Origin: Actinostola sp. cb2023
Lineage: Eukaryota > Cnidaria > Anthozoa > Actiniaria > Actinostolidae
Length of the DNA stretch: 64,000 bases
Direction of reading: 5' to 3'
NCBI GenBank assembly: GCA_033675265.1
Contig: JAUJYZ010000761.1
Span: 52,501 to 116,500 of the forward strand
Shown here one piece after another: positions 1 through 12,200 of the stretch. The position numbers were made by a program, and so were the translations under genes. Every line of letters begins with the position of its first letter. Position 1 is the first letter of the stretch. The notes beneath the pieces were generated by a model. The model was not told the DNA's origin, did not search any database, and saw nothing but the letters and a program-made list of their open reading frames with translations.

Positions 1-360
1 GCTTTAATTCTAATCGTGGTTAATAAAGACATTATATTGTATTAGTTGTATTGTACCAATAAACACAAATATAAGCATGCAGGTTTTAGGTGGGAGTACC
101 ACCCTGTCCGAAACGAGGATGTAAATTAAATTAAAGACATAATCGTACGGAACGGCAATATGTTGTTCTTTTTACGGGGTTTTAACATGCAGTTATGAGA
201 GTGCGTAATGGAGAAGTTGCCCCGACAATATTAAACTGACATGTTGTGGTGCAGAAGTGATATGTATTCGTTTTGTAGGAATGTGCAATATTGATATTTT
301 CCACTATTCCCATTTTGTCTATCTATCGATGGAACGGTAAAGGAAAAATTTCACACTTAC
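1..360. other. Intron or flank of the RING/TRAF gene, no further exon seen
   Basis: AT-rich sequence following the splice donor of the minus-strand RING/TRAF exon. I see no second coding exon, RNA gene or repeat here. Confidence 0.4.
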
Positions 361-837
361 ATTCTGATCCAATGTTGATCTCTTTCTGTTCTAAATAGTG
401 GACACAGCACTTTTCTCTTTGGGCAGTTGTTGTCCTTGTGCCAATCCTTTTGCTTTATTGCAAATTCCTCCAGGCAGAGTGTGCATGTCCAGGACCTATA
501 TGCACACTCTGCCACATGCACCTCGACCTCAGTCCGTAAAGGCGTGTGGGCACACCCTCTACTTTTGAATGTACAAGGAATTCTTTTAAATAGGCATTGT
601 GTGGCGTGTAGAGGGTGTTCGCCCACCTTCCCTTCCCAGGTGCAACCCGCCACGTTGCACCTGGCCTGAAGGTTGGCAACAGTATCTTCGTGGATTAGGT
701 TTCGAATTATGCCTCTGACGTCAATCTCCTCTCTGCACGTGGGGCAAGTTCCCGATTGCATGCAAATCCTTTCTGTACAAGAATTACAGAAGGTGTGTGC
801 GCATCTTAGAGTCCTTGGGCGTATCATCACAGAAGCG
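361..837 (-). CDS. RING / TRAF-type zinc-finger protein, internal exon (partial gene)
   Basis: This exon probably belongs to a RING-type E3 ubiquitin ligase of the TRAF-like group. It lies between a polypyrimidine-rich acceptor (CTCTTCAG just above 837) and a strong donor (GTAAGT, 360-355), so it is internal. It opens in mid-RING with L-R-C-A-H-T-F-C-N-S-C and then C-P-T-C-R, the second half of a C3HC4 finger; the first Cys pair must lie in an upstream exon that I could not find. About 90 residues of Cys/His-rich TRAF-type fingers follow (C-x4-C, H-x5-C, C-x5-GC, H-x4-C, C-x2-C, H-x5-C). RING ligases of this kind transfer ubiquitin from an E2 to a substrate, usually in the cytosol. The substrate-binding C-terminus (MATH or other) lies beyond the donor, toward or past the window edge. 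The family call is fairly secure; the exact member is not. Confidence 0.75.
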
Positions 838-2672
838 CTGAAGAGAAAAAAATGTGATATAATTTTATGAAACGTCTGTTCAACAAAACTTTGACTATAA
901 TAAGTATTTACGTATTGTTGTTATTATTTTAACTGACCAAACAGTGCAAGGCCAATCCTAGACATGTGTCCATCAATTACAACAGGGTAGCAAAGGGGGG
1001 TTGTGATCGCGTTTCACGTGCCATTTTCTCGGCGTAAATTCACTCGAAAGAATCATTTAGCCATACGCACGTCTTTTATCTATTTATCGGATCACGGTTT
1101 TATCTTTTGTTTACGAAGTGTTTTTCACGATTCATTTTGGGACCAAATCACGCGTCACGTGTAACCCCTTTGCTACCGTGTTACAATGACGACCTTAACA
1201 AATGCAATACTACGATTTCCGTCCGGTCCGACAGCAACAGTAGCGTTTCACAACTGTGAAAGCTACAAGAAATAATTAATTACTCGGGCTAGCACGAGTC
1301 TTACAACGCAAACGGTGTCGTCGTGTCACAAATCTAGGCCCTCGCGTTCGTGCAAAGTGAACCCATGGCAACCATCTGTCGCTCCTTGTGAAATCGAGTT
1401 GCCCAACTGACTTTGTGTGCCAAACATATAGAAATTATGCACCACATATGTTCATTAACTATTGAACTTGATTTCTTGGCTAAATTTAGTACAAATACAA
1501 GAGAAAATCCCTTGATACATTAATCTAAATACGCATGCGCTTTATAATCTAAAGATTTACAATTTTTTGGTACTCGTTGATCAATCTTCATTTCAGTAGC
1601 ACTCCCAATCAAATAGCATATATGGCATGTATTCCGGGACATCGCTCAGTCACGCCAACATTTCATTTGGTCAGGGCGTAAATTCAGCCCGAGTGAACGC
1701 ACACAGTGCGTCTTGTTGTTCAAAAAATGTTTTAATTCCTTTCTTAGTACTAATATGAGTTCCCTAGAGATTGTCCCTTGTTATCAGTGGTTAACATCCG
1801 TATGTTTTTCTCAGTCGTTTTGCATGCACAGCACACCCAGGGAGGGTGGGTAATTAGTTAAAAAATGGCTAGGTATGTGCGGTGAGATGTTATTTAGGCT
1901 AACCTGGATTAATGAGTTTTATGCGTTCATTTAAACTGGATTAGAGAATAAAATGGCCCAAAACCTGGACTCTGGACATATATATCTTGTAATTATTGGG
2001 AGTATCCCCCCCCCCCCCCCCCCGGGACAGCACAGCACAGTTATTACTGTATTTTCATTACATATATATATTAAGTCATTGATACATACCAAACAGAGCA
2101 TAGCACAGAAGGATGTGAGTGATCAATGATCGTTGCTTCTCCTATCGTCCAACAGTCGTCCATTGCTTAATCAGAAATAAAGTACAGTATAGCGGGGAAA
2201 AGCAGCCGATGTCAGATGAATTCCAAAACAGCGTTCCTTTAATAGTTAACGGTGTGATTTCCTGGATAGCTCCTCAGTTTCAGCATCATCATTCCTGGAC
2301 TGTGCTGAAGTGTTTTGGGATGGTTTCTTCCGGTATCTGATACGAGTGAGATATTTCTCAACATGAAAAGATCAATTCTGTATCTCCAAGCGGCCATGTA
2401 ATTATTTACTTTTTACAATCCGCAGTGGTAGAAATTAAAGAACAGATTTTCTCTTTCTTTCGAAAAAATGAATAGATCTTCACATGTGCTTCAATATACA
2501 TCACTGATATTTATATGATAATGGTATATATAATGGAAGATTTGACAAGATATTCAATGCAATATTGATACGTAAAGTTTCCCTGGTGTGCATTTTTGGA
2601 AAATCACCTCACAGGCGGCACGATCGAAGGAGAGGAAATGCAGCTATTTAAACTATTTTAGTTTCCCTTTGT
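838..2672. other. Divergent intergenic region
   Basis: This 1.8 kb lies between the minus-strand RING/TRAF gene and the plus-strand UAS gene. It should hold the first exon of the former and the promoters of both. I could not identify the missing RING exon. It contains a small inverted-repeat element (about 979-1184) and a poly-C run near 2007-2024. Nothing else is supportable. Confidence 0.4.
979..1184. mobile_element. Small inverted-repeat element (MITE-like)
   Basis: The left end reads ACAGGGTAGCAAAGGGG. The right end carries its near reverse complement CCCCTTTGCTACCGTGT at about 1165-1182, followed by matching TTACA/TGTAA. The element is about 205 bp with no coding capacity, which fits a MITE. 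No target-site duplication was established. Confidence 0.45.
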
Positions 2673-3214
2673 ATGAGAGCGCACCTGAAAGATAGAATTT
2701 CACTGTTTGACGAGACAAGCCAGAAGATGGAGGGAAACGCGGACTCATCGTCGTCTTCTTCTTCTGGCGAATCCACAACAAATTCAAACTTGGTAAAAAC
2801 CATCAGCAAGACATTCGTCTTCTTGTTTAACAAGGAGACGAGTGTCCCTAGACGCGCTGCGTGGACTGCCCTCACAAAGGCCGGCCGTGTAAGGGAACTC
2901 GGAGTCCGCGAGACCTACACGGCCGAGCAACTTGGCCACGCATTAGAGGCATGTATACCAGCTCTTTGTGGCGCGGATTTTACGCGGTAAGCAGTGAATG
3001 TTATTCATTAGTTCACCTAGCTATTTGTAATTATTAACATTTGCAATTGTGTAATTTCTTGACAGCATGCGTCTTTATCGGTCCACAAGTCGTGGCAGTG
3101 TGATGGAGAGAGTTGCGAACTCTCTTCCATCTGGTTTTGATTTAGTAAACCTTTTTAAAGGAACTAAATCAAAAAAGGTATTTCTCTACCAATCGAGAAG
3201 AAAAAACAAGAAAG
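2673..3214 (+). CDS. Exons 1-2: N-terminal module of the UAS gene
   Basis: Exon 1 (2673-2986, donor GTAAGC) and exon 2 (3066-3214, acceptor TTGACAG, donor GTAAGT) encode about 154 residues. A serine run is followed by a compact region with F-V-F-L-F-N-K, A-A-W-T-A-L-T-K-A-G-R-V-R-E-L, T-A-E-Q-L and F-T-R-M-R-L-Y-R-S-T-S-R-G. From memory this pattern (W-x-x-L-x-x-x-G-x-V followed by a 'SRG' strand) resembles an N-terminal module in large invertebrate and fish protein families often annotated as G2/M-phase E3-like, there preceding HECT or other domains. That resemblance is unverified. Two codons split across the junctions join cleanly. Confidence 0.6.
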
Positions 3215-6200
3215 GTAAGTCGTTTATACTCGTAATGATTTTTATAATACTGAACAATAATCTTTAGATTCTTTACGAAAGGTTATTTTGGGAAATTGAT
3301 CACTTATAATAGATTTAGTCCTAATAGCAGTCTACAACCACGGGCAACAGGTCACGTAGAGTCAGTATTTTGGGTAATATTTGTATTTTCCGTATTGGTT
3401 TATAAGCATCTCCGAAGCTGTATTTGTCTGTCTGTATTTGTTTCTGGTGACCTTTAGATATCCGAACCCCCAACAGTAATCCCTTTCGCCGACGTCATAA
3501 ATAAAACCAGATGTGAGGGGGCGTAGCGTGCATATACGCCCGTACGCACGTGCGTACAATTATATTATAAAAAACATAAAAATATTGAAAATAAAATGAA
3601 ATCTAGGACAAAATCTTAACAGCTCACGGCAGATTACTTGCTGGAAACTACTCACAGAAGGCAGGAAAATGCTATTTTGGAGACCCTATACCTCAAAAAA
3701 GTTTCGGGGAGCATACCCCCGCATCCTACTACGAGCTCGCACCTTCGCCGCTCGTCAGATTGTGTCCCCCAATACATTTCCCCTTTCAGTCAGTCATTGT
3801 AGGCATGTATAATGATGATTGTAGTTAGTACAGTTTCAAACAAAATAAATACCAAAAAACTGGCTTCGCCTCGGGTTATTATATCGCTATATATAACGGT
3901 AGCGGTATATATAACCTGTTTACATAAATCCTTTAACCAATACTCATAAATCATTTACACAACCTTTACATAGATCCTTTTCTGAATCCTTTATATAACC
4001 TTTACATACAGCGATTTGCAAAAATTCTGTAAAATTTAATATATCGATATATCGATATATAGTAATTTGCATAATCCTAATTCTTTGTTTTTAGCTATTA
4101 TAAAGCCTGAATCTAAACCCAAGTAACCTTTGTAGTATGTATGTGAAAAAACAATTGAAACAAATTAACTTTAGAGGGCTTATTCAGCCATTTTATGATG
4201 AAAATTACCCACAATGCACCCGATATATTGATATATCGATCGATATTTATTTTTACAGAATTTTTGCAAATCGCTGTAAATCCCCCCATAAAACTGAGTG
4301 ATAAATGCATTTTACTATGTATTTATGTAGCGAGAAAGTCCGCTGGAAAACGAAGAAAATGGTATTTCCAAGGCTCTAGATTTCTAAATTTTCAGGGGGG
4401 GCATGCCCCCTCACCCCCCTAGAAGCTTACGCCTTCGGCGCTCGTTGCTATGTGCGTACATTGCAAAAAAAGCACGCTACGCCCCTGGATATCGGGGTTC
4501 GCAATCCACGAGTTAAAAAACACTTTATTTCGAAGTCTAGATGAAAAATAGACACAACACAGATGTTAATCAAGCATTGAACTTTACTTCTTGAATACAA
4601 TTTACTTAATGTTCAAATACGTTTTCTCTCTAAGAACGAAATGTAAAATATACGGCACATTGATCACGAAAGATAACAATTAAATATATATGACATGTGC
4701 TGGTTCTATCTTTATAAATTCAAGACATTTTTTCCCGTCAAAAACAGTTTACAACTGTCAAGCTTCCCCTTTCCCCTCCCCTTAGAGAACCTGTTCGCAG
4801 GCTATCAAGCTTCGCCTGCACTAATCCTGTGGGGTTCTGCTACTGTCATGTCTAACTTTACTACTGTCATGTGTAACTTTACTACTGTCATGTGTATCTT
4901 TACTACTTTACTTCTGTCGGTACTTGTGTAACTTTACTACTGTCATGTGTAGCTTTACTACTGTCATGTGTAACTTTACTACTGTCATGTGTTAATACTT
5001 TATTACTGTCATGCGTGACTTTACTTCTGTCGTGTGTAACTTTATTACTGTCATGTGTAGCTTTACTACTGTCATGTGTAACTTTACTACTGTCTTTTGT
5101 GACTTTCGTACTGTCATGTGTAAAGTTACACATGACAGTAGTAAAGCTACACATGACAGTAGTAAAGTTACACATGACAGTAGTAAAGTTACACATGACA
5201 GTAGTAAAGTTACACATGACAGTAGTAAAGTTACACATGACAGTAATAAAGTATTAACACATGACAGTAGTAAAGTTACACATGACAGTAGTAAAGTTAG
5301 ATCATGACAGTAGTAAAGTTAGACATGACAGTAGCAGAGCCCCACATACGATTAGTGCATGCGAAGCTTGATAGCCTGCGAACAGGCTCTCTAAGGGGAG
5401 GGGAAAGGGGAAGCTTGACAGTTGTAAAAACTGTTTTTGACGGAAAAAATGTCTCGAATTTATTTGAAGATAGAAAAATTAGATTGACAGTTGATTTGTC
5501 AATTTTGAAACAAACGGCGCGCCATAAGTCCCAGGCGTTATCTCTCCTAACCGAGGGTGAAGCGAAAGCCTGGAACTCGGCAGCCGGACACCACTACCAC
5601 TTTCTACCACTCCCCTTCCCAAGTTGCATTGTAGTTCTGATTGATTATTTCAACCTCGTGGCTTTGTGGAAGACTTTCAATGTTCTTTTTCTGTGTTTTT
5701 AGGCAATAGTGCAATTCAAAATATCAATGCGACATTCTTCGACGACGATTTTGAAGATGATGATGACAATCTGCCATCGATCTACGGTTAGTGTATTTAA
5801 AATCGTTTTCGTATGCGTGGGAAGTAGTTAAAGTACGGTTTGTGACCGAATAAACATTCTGATTGCCCCGGTTGAGCATTGAATTTGCGCGCGTTTGAAC
5901 AAGGTGCAAGTTTTAATTGCCCATTACAAAAAAAGTGTATTCAATGTAATCACTGTATTCACTAGATACATGATTACATGTACAATATATCACTGATATT
6001 TCTTTTCTTGAAGATGTATCACTTTATTCACATACTTTCTCTTGTACTGCCACAGCTCCTAGCGCCACGTCACCTATCCTACCAACTAGGCCAAGAGGTA
6101 TATAAACTTATTAGTTGTTCATGTTATATTTAGTCTGTTGATAATATACAAATGCATGTGTGTTTGTGTTATATTGTGTTGGGTCGATTGTCTGTGATTG

Positions 6201-9200
6201 GATTATTCACATACTTTCTCTTGTTTTTTTAAAATAGTTTCAATGTCGACTGTAACCACACGTGCATGTACGAGTACTGCCACAGCTCCTAGCGCCACGT
6301 CACCTATCCTACCAACTAGGCCAAGAGGTATATAAACTTATTAGTTGTTCATGTTATATTTAGTCTGTTGATAATATACAAATGCATGTGTGTTTGTGTT
6401 ATATTGTGTTGGGTCGATTGTCTGTGATTGGATTATTCACATACTTCCTCTTGTTTTTTTTAATAGTTTCAATGTCGAATGTAACCACACATACGAGTAC
6501 GAGTACTGCCACAGCTCCTAGCGCCACGTCACCTATCCTACCAACTAGGCCAAGAGGTATATAAACTTATTAGTTGTTCATGTTATATTTAGTCTGTTGA
6601 TAATATACAAATGCATGTGTGTTTGTGTTATATTGTGTTGGGTCGATTGTCTGTGATTGGATTATTCACATACTTTCTCTTGTTTTTTTTAATAGTTTCA
6701 ATGTCGAATGTAACCACACATACGAGTACGAGTACTGCCACAGCTCCTAGCGCCACGTCAGCTATCCTACGAACTAGGCCAAGAGGTATATCAACCGTTA
6801 TTAGTTGTTCATGTTATATTTAGTCTGTTGATAATATACAAATGCATGTGTGTTTGTGTTATATTGTGTTGGGTCGATTGTCTGTGATTGGATTATTCAC
6901 ATACTTTCTCTTGTTTTTTTTAATAGTTTCAATGTCGAATGTAACCACACATACGAGTACGAGTACTGCCACAGCTCCTAGCGCCACGTCAGCTATCCTA
7001 CGAACTAGGCCAAGAGGTATATAAACCGTTATTAGTTGTTCATGTTATATTTAGTCTGTTGATAATATACAAATGCATGTGTGTTTGTGTTATATTGTGT
7101 TGGGTCGATTGTCTGTGATTGGATTATTCACATACTTTCTCTTGTTTTTTTTTAATAGTTTCAATGTCGAATGTAACCACACATACGAGTACGAGTACTG
7201 CCACAGCTCCTAGCGCCACGTCACCTATCCTACCAACTAGGCCAAGAGGTATATAAACTTATTAGTTGTTCATGTTATATTTAGTCTGTTGATAATATAC
7301 AAATGCATGTGTGTTTGTGTTATATTGTGTTGGGTCGATTGTCTGTGATTGGATTATTCACATACTTTCTCTTGTTTTTTTTAAAATAGTTTCAATGTCG
7401 ACTGTAACCACACGTGCATGTACGAGTACTGCCACAGCTCCTAGCGCCACGTCACCTATCCTACCAACTAGGCCAAGAGGTATATAAACTTATTAGTTGT
7501 TCATGTTATATTTAGTCTGTTGATAATATACAAATGCATGTGTGTTTGTGTTATATTGTGTTGGGTCGATTGTCTGTGATTGGATTATTCACATACTTTC
7601 TCTTGTTATTTTTAATAGTTTCAATGTCGACTGTAACCACACGTGCATGTACGAGTACTGCCACAGCTCCTAGCGCCACGTCACCTATCCTACCAACTAG
7701 GCCAAGAGGTATATAAACTTATTAGTTGTTCATGTTATATTTAGTCTGTTGATAATATACAAATGCATGTGTGTTTGTGTTATATTGTGTTGGGTCGATT
7801 GTCTGTGATTGGATTATTCACATACTTTCTCTTGTTTTTTTTTAATAGTTTCAATGTCGAATGTAACCACACATACGAGTACGAGTACTGCCACAGCTCC
7901 TAGCGCCACGTCACCTATCCTACCAACTAGGCCAAGAGGTATATAAACTTATTAGTTGTTCATGTTATATTTAGTCTGTTGATAATATACAAATGCATGT
8001 GTGTTTGTGTTATATTGTGTTGGGTCGATTGTCTGTGATTGGATTATCTTTCTCTTGTTTTTAGTTTCAATCACGTCGACTGCGACCACAAATACGAGTA
8101 CGAGTACTGCCACAGCTCCTAGCGCCACGTCACCTATCCTACCAACTAGGCCAAGAGGTATATAAACTTATTAGTTGTTCATGTTATATTTAGTCTGTTG
8201 ATAATATACAAATGCATGTGTGTTTGTGTTATATTGTGTTGGGTCGATTGTCTGTGATTGGATTATCTTTCTCTTGTTTTTAGTTTCAATCACGTCGACT
8301 GCGACCACAAATACGAGTACGAGTACTGCCACAGCTCCTAGCGCCACGTCACCTATCCTACCAACTAGGCCAAGAGGTATATAAACTTATTAGTTGTTCA
8401 TGTTAGTCTGTTGATAATTGCTGCAAGCGCAGCGAGCAGCGAAACTAATCGTGACGGAGTTCCTGTGTCATGTGTGGTCGTGTGGGATCTGGGCACTTAT
8501 GTGGATGAGTTGCGAGTCTCGACTGAGATTTCACGGACTTTGTGTGTGGAGATGATTTCTGTGAGCCACGGTACTTTTGATCAGCACACACTCACAACAC
8601 GTTCAATCGATTTTAATATTGAGTATCGTTTATTTTTCGCTGATTCAAGCCAGGAAAGTGTTCGTTTTCTACAAATCCATGATGTCAAATGCAACTTTAT
8701 TCATTGCTGGAAGCATTCATCGGGGTCATGAACAATTTAGTGACATTTCAAGGGGAAGACCATGTTCTTTTATGAGTTTTCAGCGCTGTTATGGTTTGTG
8801 TGCTCAGTCACGTCCAGTTCCAGAATGAAGTACATATAAAGCTTAAGTGGGTGTCTCCGTAAAACACGCCCATCATTTTTTCGATCGAAATGAATTTCTC
8901 TTATACTCCTGTATTTTGAAGGCCTGACATAAGGAATCACTAATATCGATTTGGTTTCTTTGAAAATAATTTAAATATTTTTTTAGAATTTTTTAAAGTA
9001 GTTGGGCTGCTCATGGCAATTTCGAAGTCCAGCAGACTGTAAAATGTCAAGATTTTGCAACTGCCGCATAAAGTTAATTCGAGATTAAATGCAATACTTT
9101 TTGCATGGGTGTGTAGCTATTAATATCCTTCTAGTATACAAATGCATGTGTGTTTGTGTTGTATTGTGTTCGGTCGACTACTGTCTGTGATTGGTTCTAG

Positions 9201-12200
9201 ATCTTAGTAGATTCATGATTACATGTACAATACGTATCTACCAATGGTGTGTGTTGGTGAGCAAAGATAGAGATCTACTTGTTTCAATCTAAATATAGAC
9301 GAGAATAGATTTAGATTTTTGCCCCTTGACTTCAGGTACTTCCCCTGATTGGTTTGTGCTTTGTAATCTTTCTTGTGGGCAGACTTCATGTCTCCTTCTG
9401 GTCTTAGCTCGTCTCCCTCGTCACGCAACTGTCATTGTCATAAATGTCCGAGTGTACGCTCATTGAGCGTCTTGTTTGTATTATATTGTATAGCACTTAA
9501 TTTATTTACACTTTCTTTTGTTTTTATTTTTTAGCAAGTACTGCAGATAATTCAGAGGATGACGAAGAGTATATGTGTATGTGCTTTTTTAATTGAGTTT
9601 AATATAATGTGTTCCCTACAATACATTCTATTTTTGACAGGACTGCATGGTTCAATCATTTGCATGTTCATTTGTTTCTGAATAGCCCAAATAACAGCTA
9701 GTAGATTAGTTCAAAAAGTGATAATATGCTAATATTCGTACTGGACTAGCTATATACTACAGTATGTACTATATAACATGATTGTAATTCATATTTTTAA
9801 AGGCCACCAATACGTGGAATACATGAGTGGAGGAGGGATACTTGGTAAGTTATTGTGATGTGTTTTAATTGTGATAAATTGTATATATAATAACAATATT
9901 TATTATTTTGATTCTTATTGCAGTTGGATGTTTATTAGATGATGATCTAATAAACAACACAGAGGAAGCAGGTACGTACGCACTTGTAAATTATTCTCTA
10001 AAGTTGAAATATGGTTTTGATATTAACATGTATTGTAATTCCTCTTTGATGTTCTTGTACATGTAGCTGGTTTCCAACAAATGATGTCAAATAATTATGG
10101 CAACATAATTTATTTTTTTGGAAAAGTAGAAGAGGTACGTATGAAAGATGCATATATATATATATGTCATCATGTTAATAAATATTATGTACATGCAATT
10201 TATGCCATCAGTGCTCCATTCTACAGAGGTATCTAAATCTGCACTGAGCTACACGGAATAGGGGAAAATTGAAACAATTTAGGATGTGAGCTAGTCATTC
10301 ATGAACATATTTTTGTGTTTCCTATTAGGCATGTCAACAGGCAAGGCTCTTATGGAAGCCTCTTCTTTTGATTGTAACAAAATCGCATGACAGCATTGGT
10401 CATTTTCTAAGGTAAAAATACTAAGCAATTATTGGAAAGGTTGAGCAAAATATCATGACGGCAGAGGCAAATAACTGCATATAAGCAAGACACTGACAAA
10501 TCATGATATTTTCTGATAACCGCGAGTTCAACAATATTTAATCATTCAACTCCTGAGTACCTTTTTTATTTTTATGCTTGTTTTTAGAGCTAAAATATTG
10601 TCATCTCTTCTTCTGAAAACGAGCTGCTACGTACTGCATGTGAATGATCAATAGTGCGCATGCTCAGACCGTTATTTGTACGCAGTTATTTGCGTGTGGA
10701 TAGAAATGAGTCAAATGATAAAATAAATAATATTGTAAGTTATTAAGTATTGCATGTTATTTGTTGAGTGGTTTAATTTGTCAATATATATATGTATTAT
10801 AAATCTAATAAATATAGCTACATGAAGTTTATCTAACAAAAATTGTCAGCAGTCAGTGTGGACTGGACCCATTAACAATGCTAGCATTAATTATTCCTTT
10901 TCTCTGATGTTGTCATATTCTCAGATCACTAAACAGCCAATGGAGGGAAGCACCCAATGGCTTTCCATTGGTGTGCTTTGCACACCACAACACATTAAAA
11001 GGGAGAGAAAGTAAGTACTATAATTTATAAATGCAAGAATTTAGACTGAATTGTGTGAATTAATGGAGTTCAATTTCATCAATAATTTCAGCCCAGCGAG
11101 CAAGCATTAATTAGCATGCATCCATGGCAGCATTCATTTTGTTGGTGACCATGCATCATTGATCATCATCAACCATATCATCATCATCAAACCATCATTG
11201 ACAACCATCACTGACCACCATCAATCATCATTGACCATCATCAACCATCACTGACCATCATCAATCATCATCATCAACCATCACTGACCATCATCAATCA
11301 TCATCATCAACCATCACTGACCATCGACATTGACCATCATCAAACCATCATTGACCATCATCAATCATCATCATCAACCATCACTGACCATCATCAATCA
11401 TCATCATCAACCATCACTGACCATCATCAATCATCATCATCAAACCATCAATGACCATCATCAATCATCATCATCAACCATCAAACCATCACTGACCATC
11501 ATCAATCATCATCATCAAACCATCACTGACATCATCATCAATCATCATCATCAACCATCACTGACCATCATCATCATCATCATCATCAACCATCACTGAC
11601 CATCGACATTGACCATCATCAAACCATCATTGACCATCATCAATCATCATCATCAACCATCACTGACCATCATCATCAATCATCATCATCAAACCATCAC
11701 TGACCATCATCAATCATCATCATCAAACCATCATTGACCATCATCAATCATCATCATCAACCATCATGACCATCATCAACCATCATCATCATCATCATCA
11801 AACCATCATCAACACTGACCATCATCATCATCATCATCACTGACCAAACCATCATCAATGACCATCATCAATCATCATCATCAACCATCACTGACCATCA
11901 TCAATCATCATCATCAACCATCACTGACCATCATCAATCATCATCATCAAACCATCACTGACCATCATCAATCATCATCATCATCAAACCATCACTGACC
12001 ATCATCATCATCATCATCATCAAACCATCACTGACCATCATCAATCATCATCATCAAACCATCACTGACCATCATCAATCATCATCATCAAACCATCACT
12101 GACCATCATCATCATCATCATCAAACCATCATTGACCATCATCAATCATCATCATCAAACCATCACTGACCATCATCAATCATCATCATCAAACCATCAC

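Noticed and set aside
3515..4488. 8-bp target-site duplication for the hAT-like element
   Set aside because: The flanking 8-mers (CCAGATGT and GATATCGG) do not match, so the superfamily rests on terminal sequence alone.
8411..8731. 106-codon frame (M-I-I-A-A-S-A-A-S-S start)
   Set aside because: It crosses the border between the mini-exon repeat and the inserted block, and has no recognisable domain or splice support.
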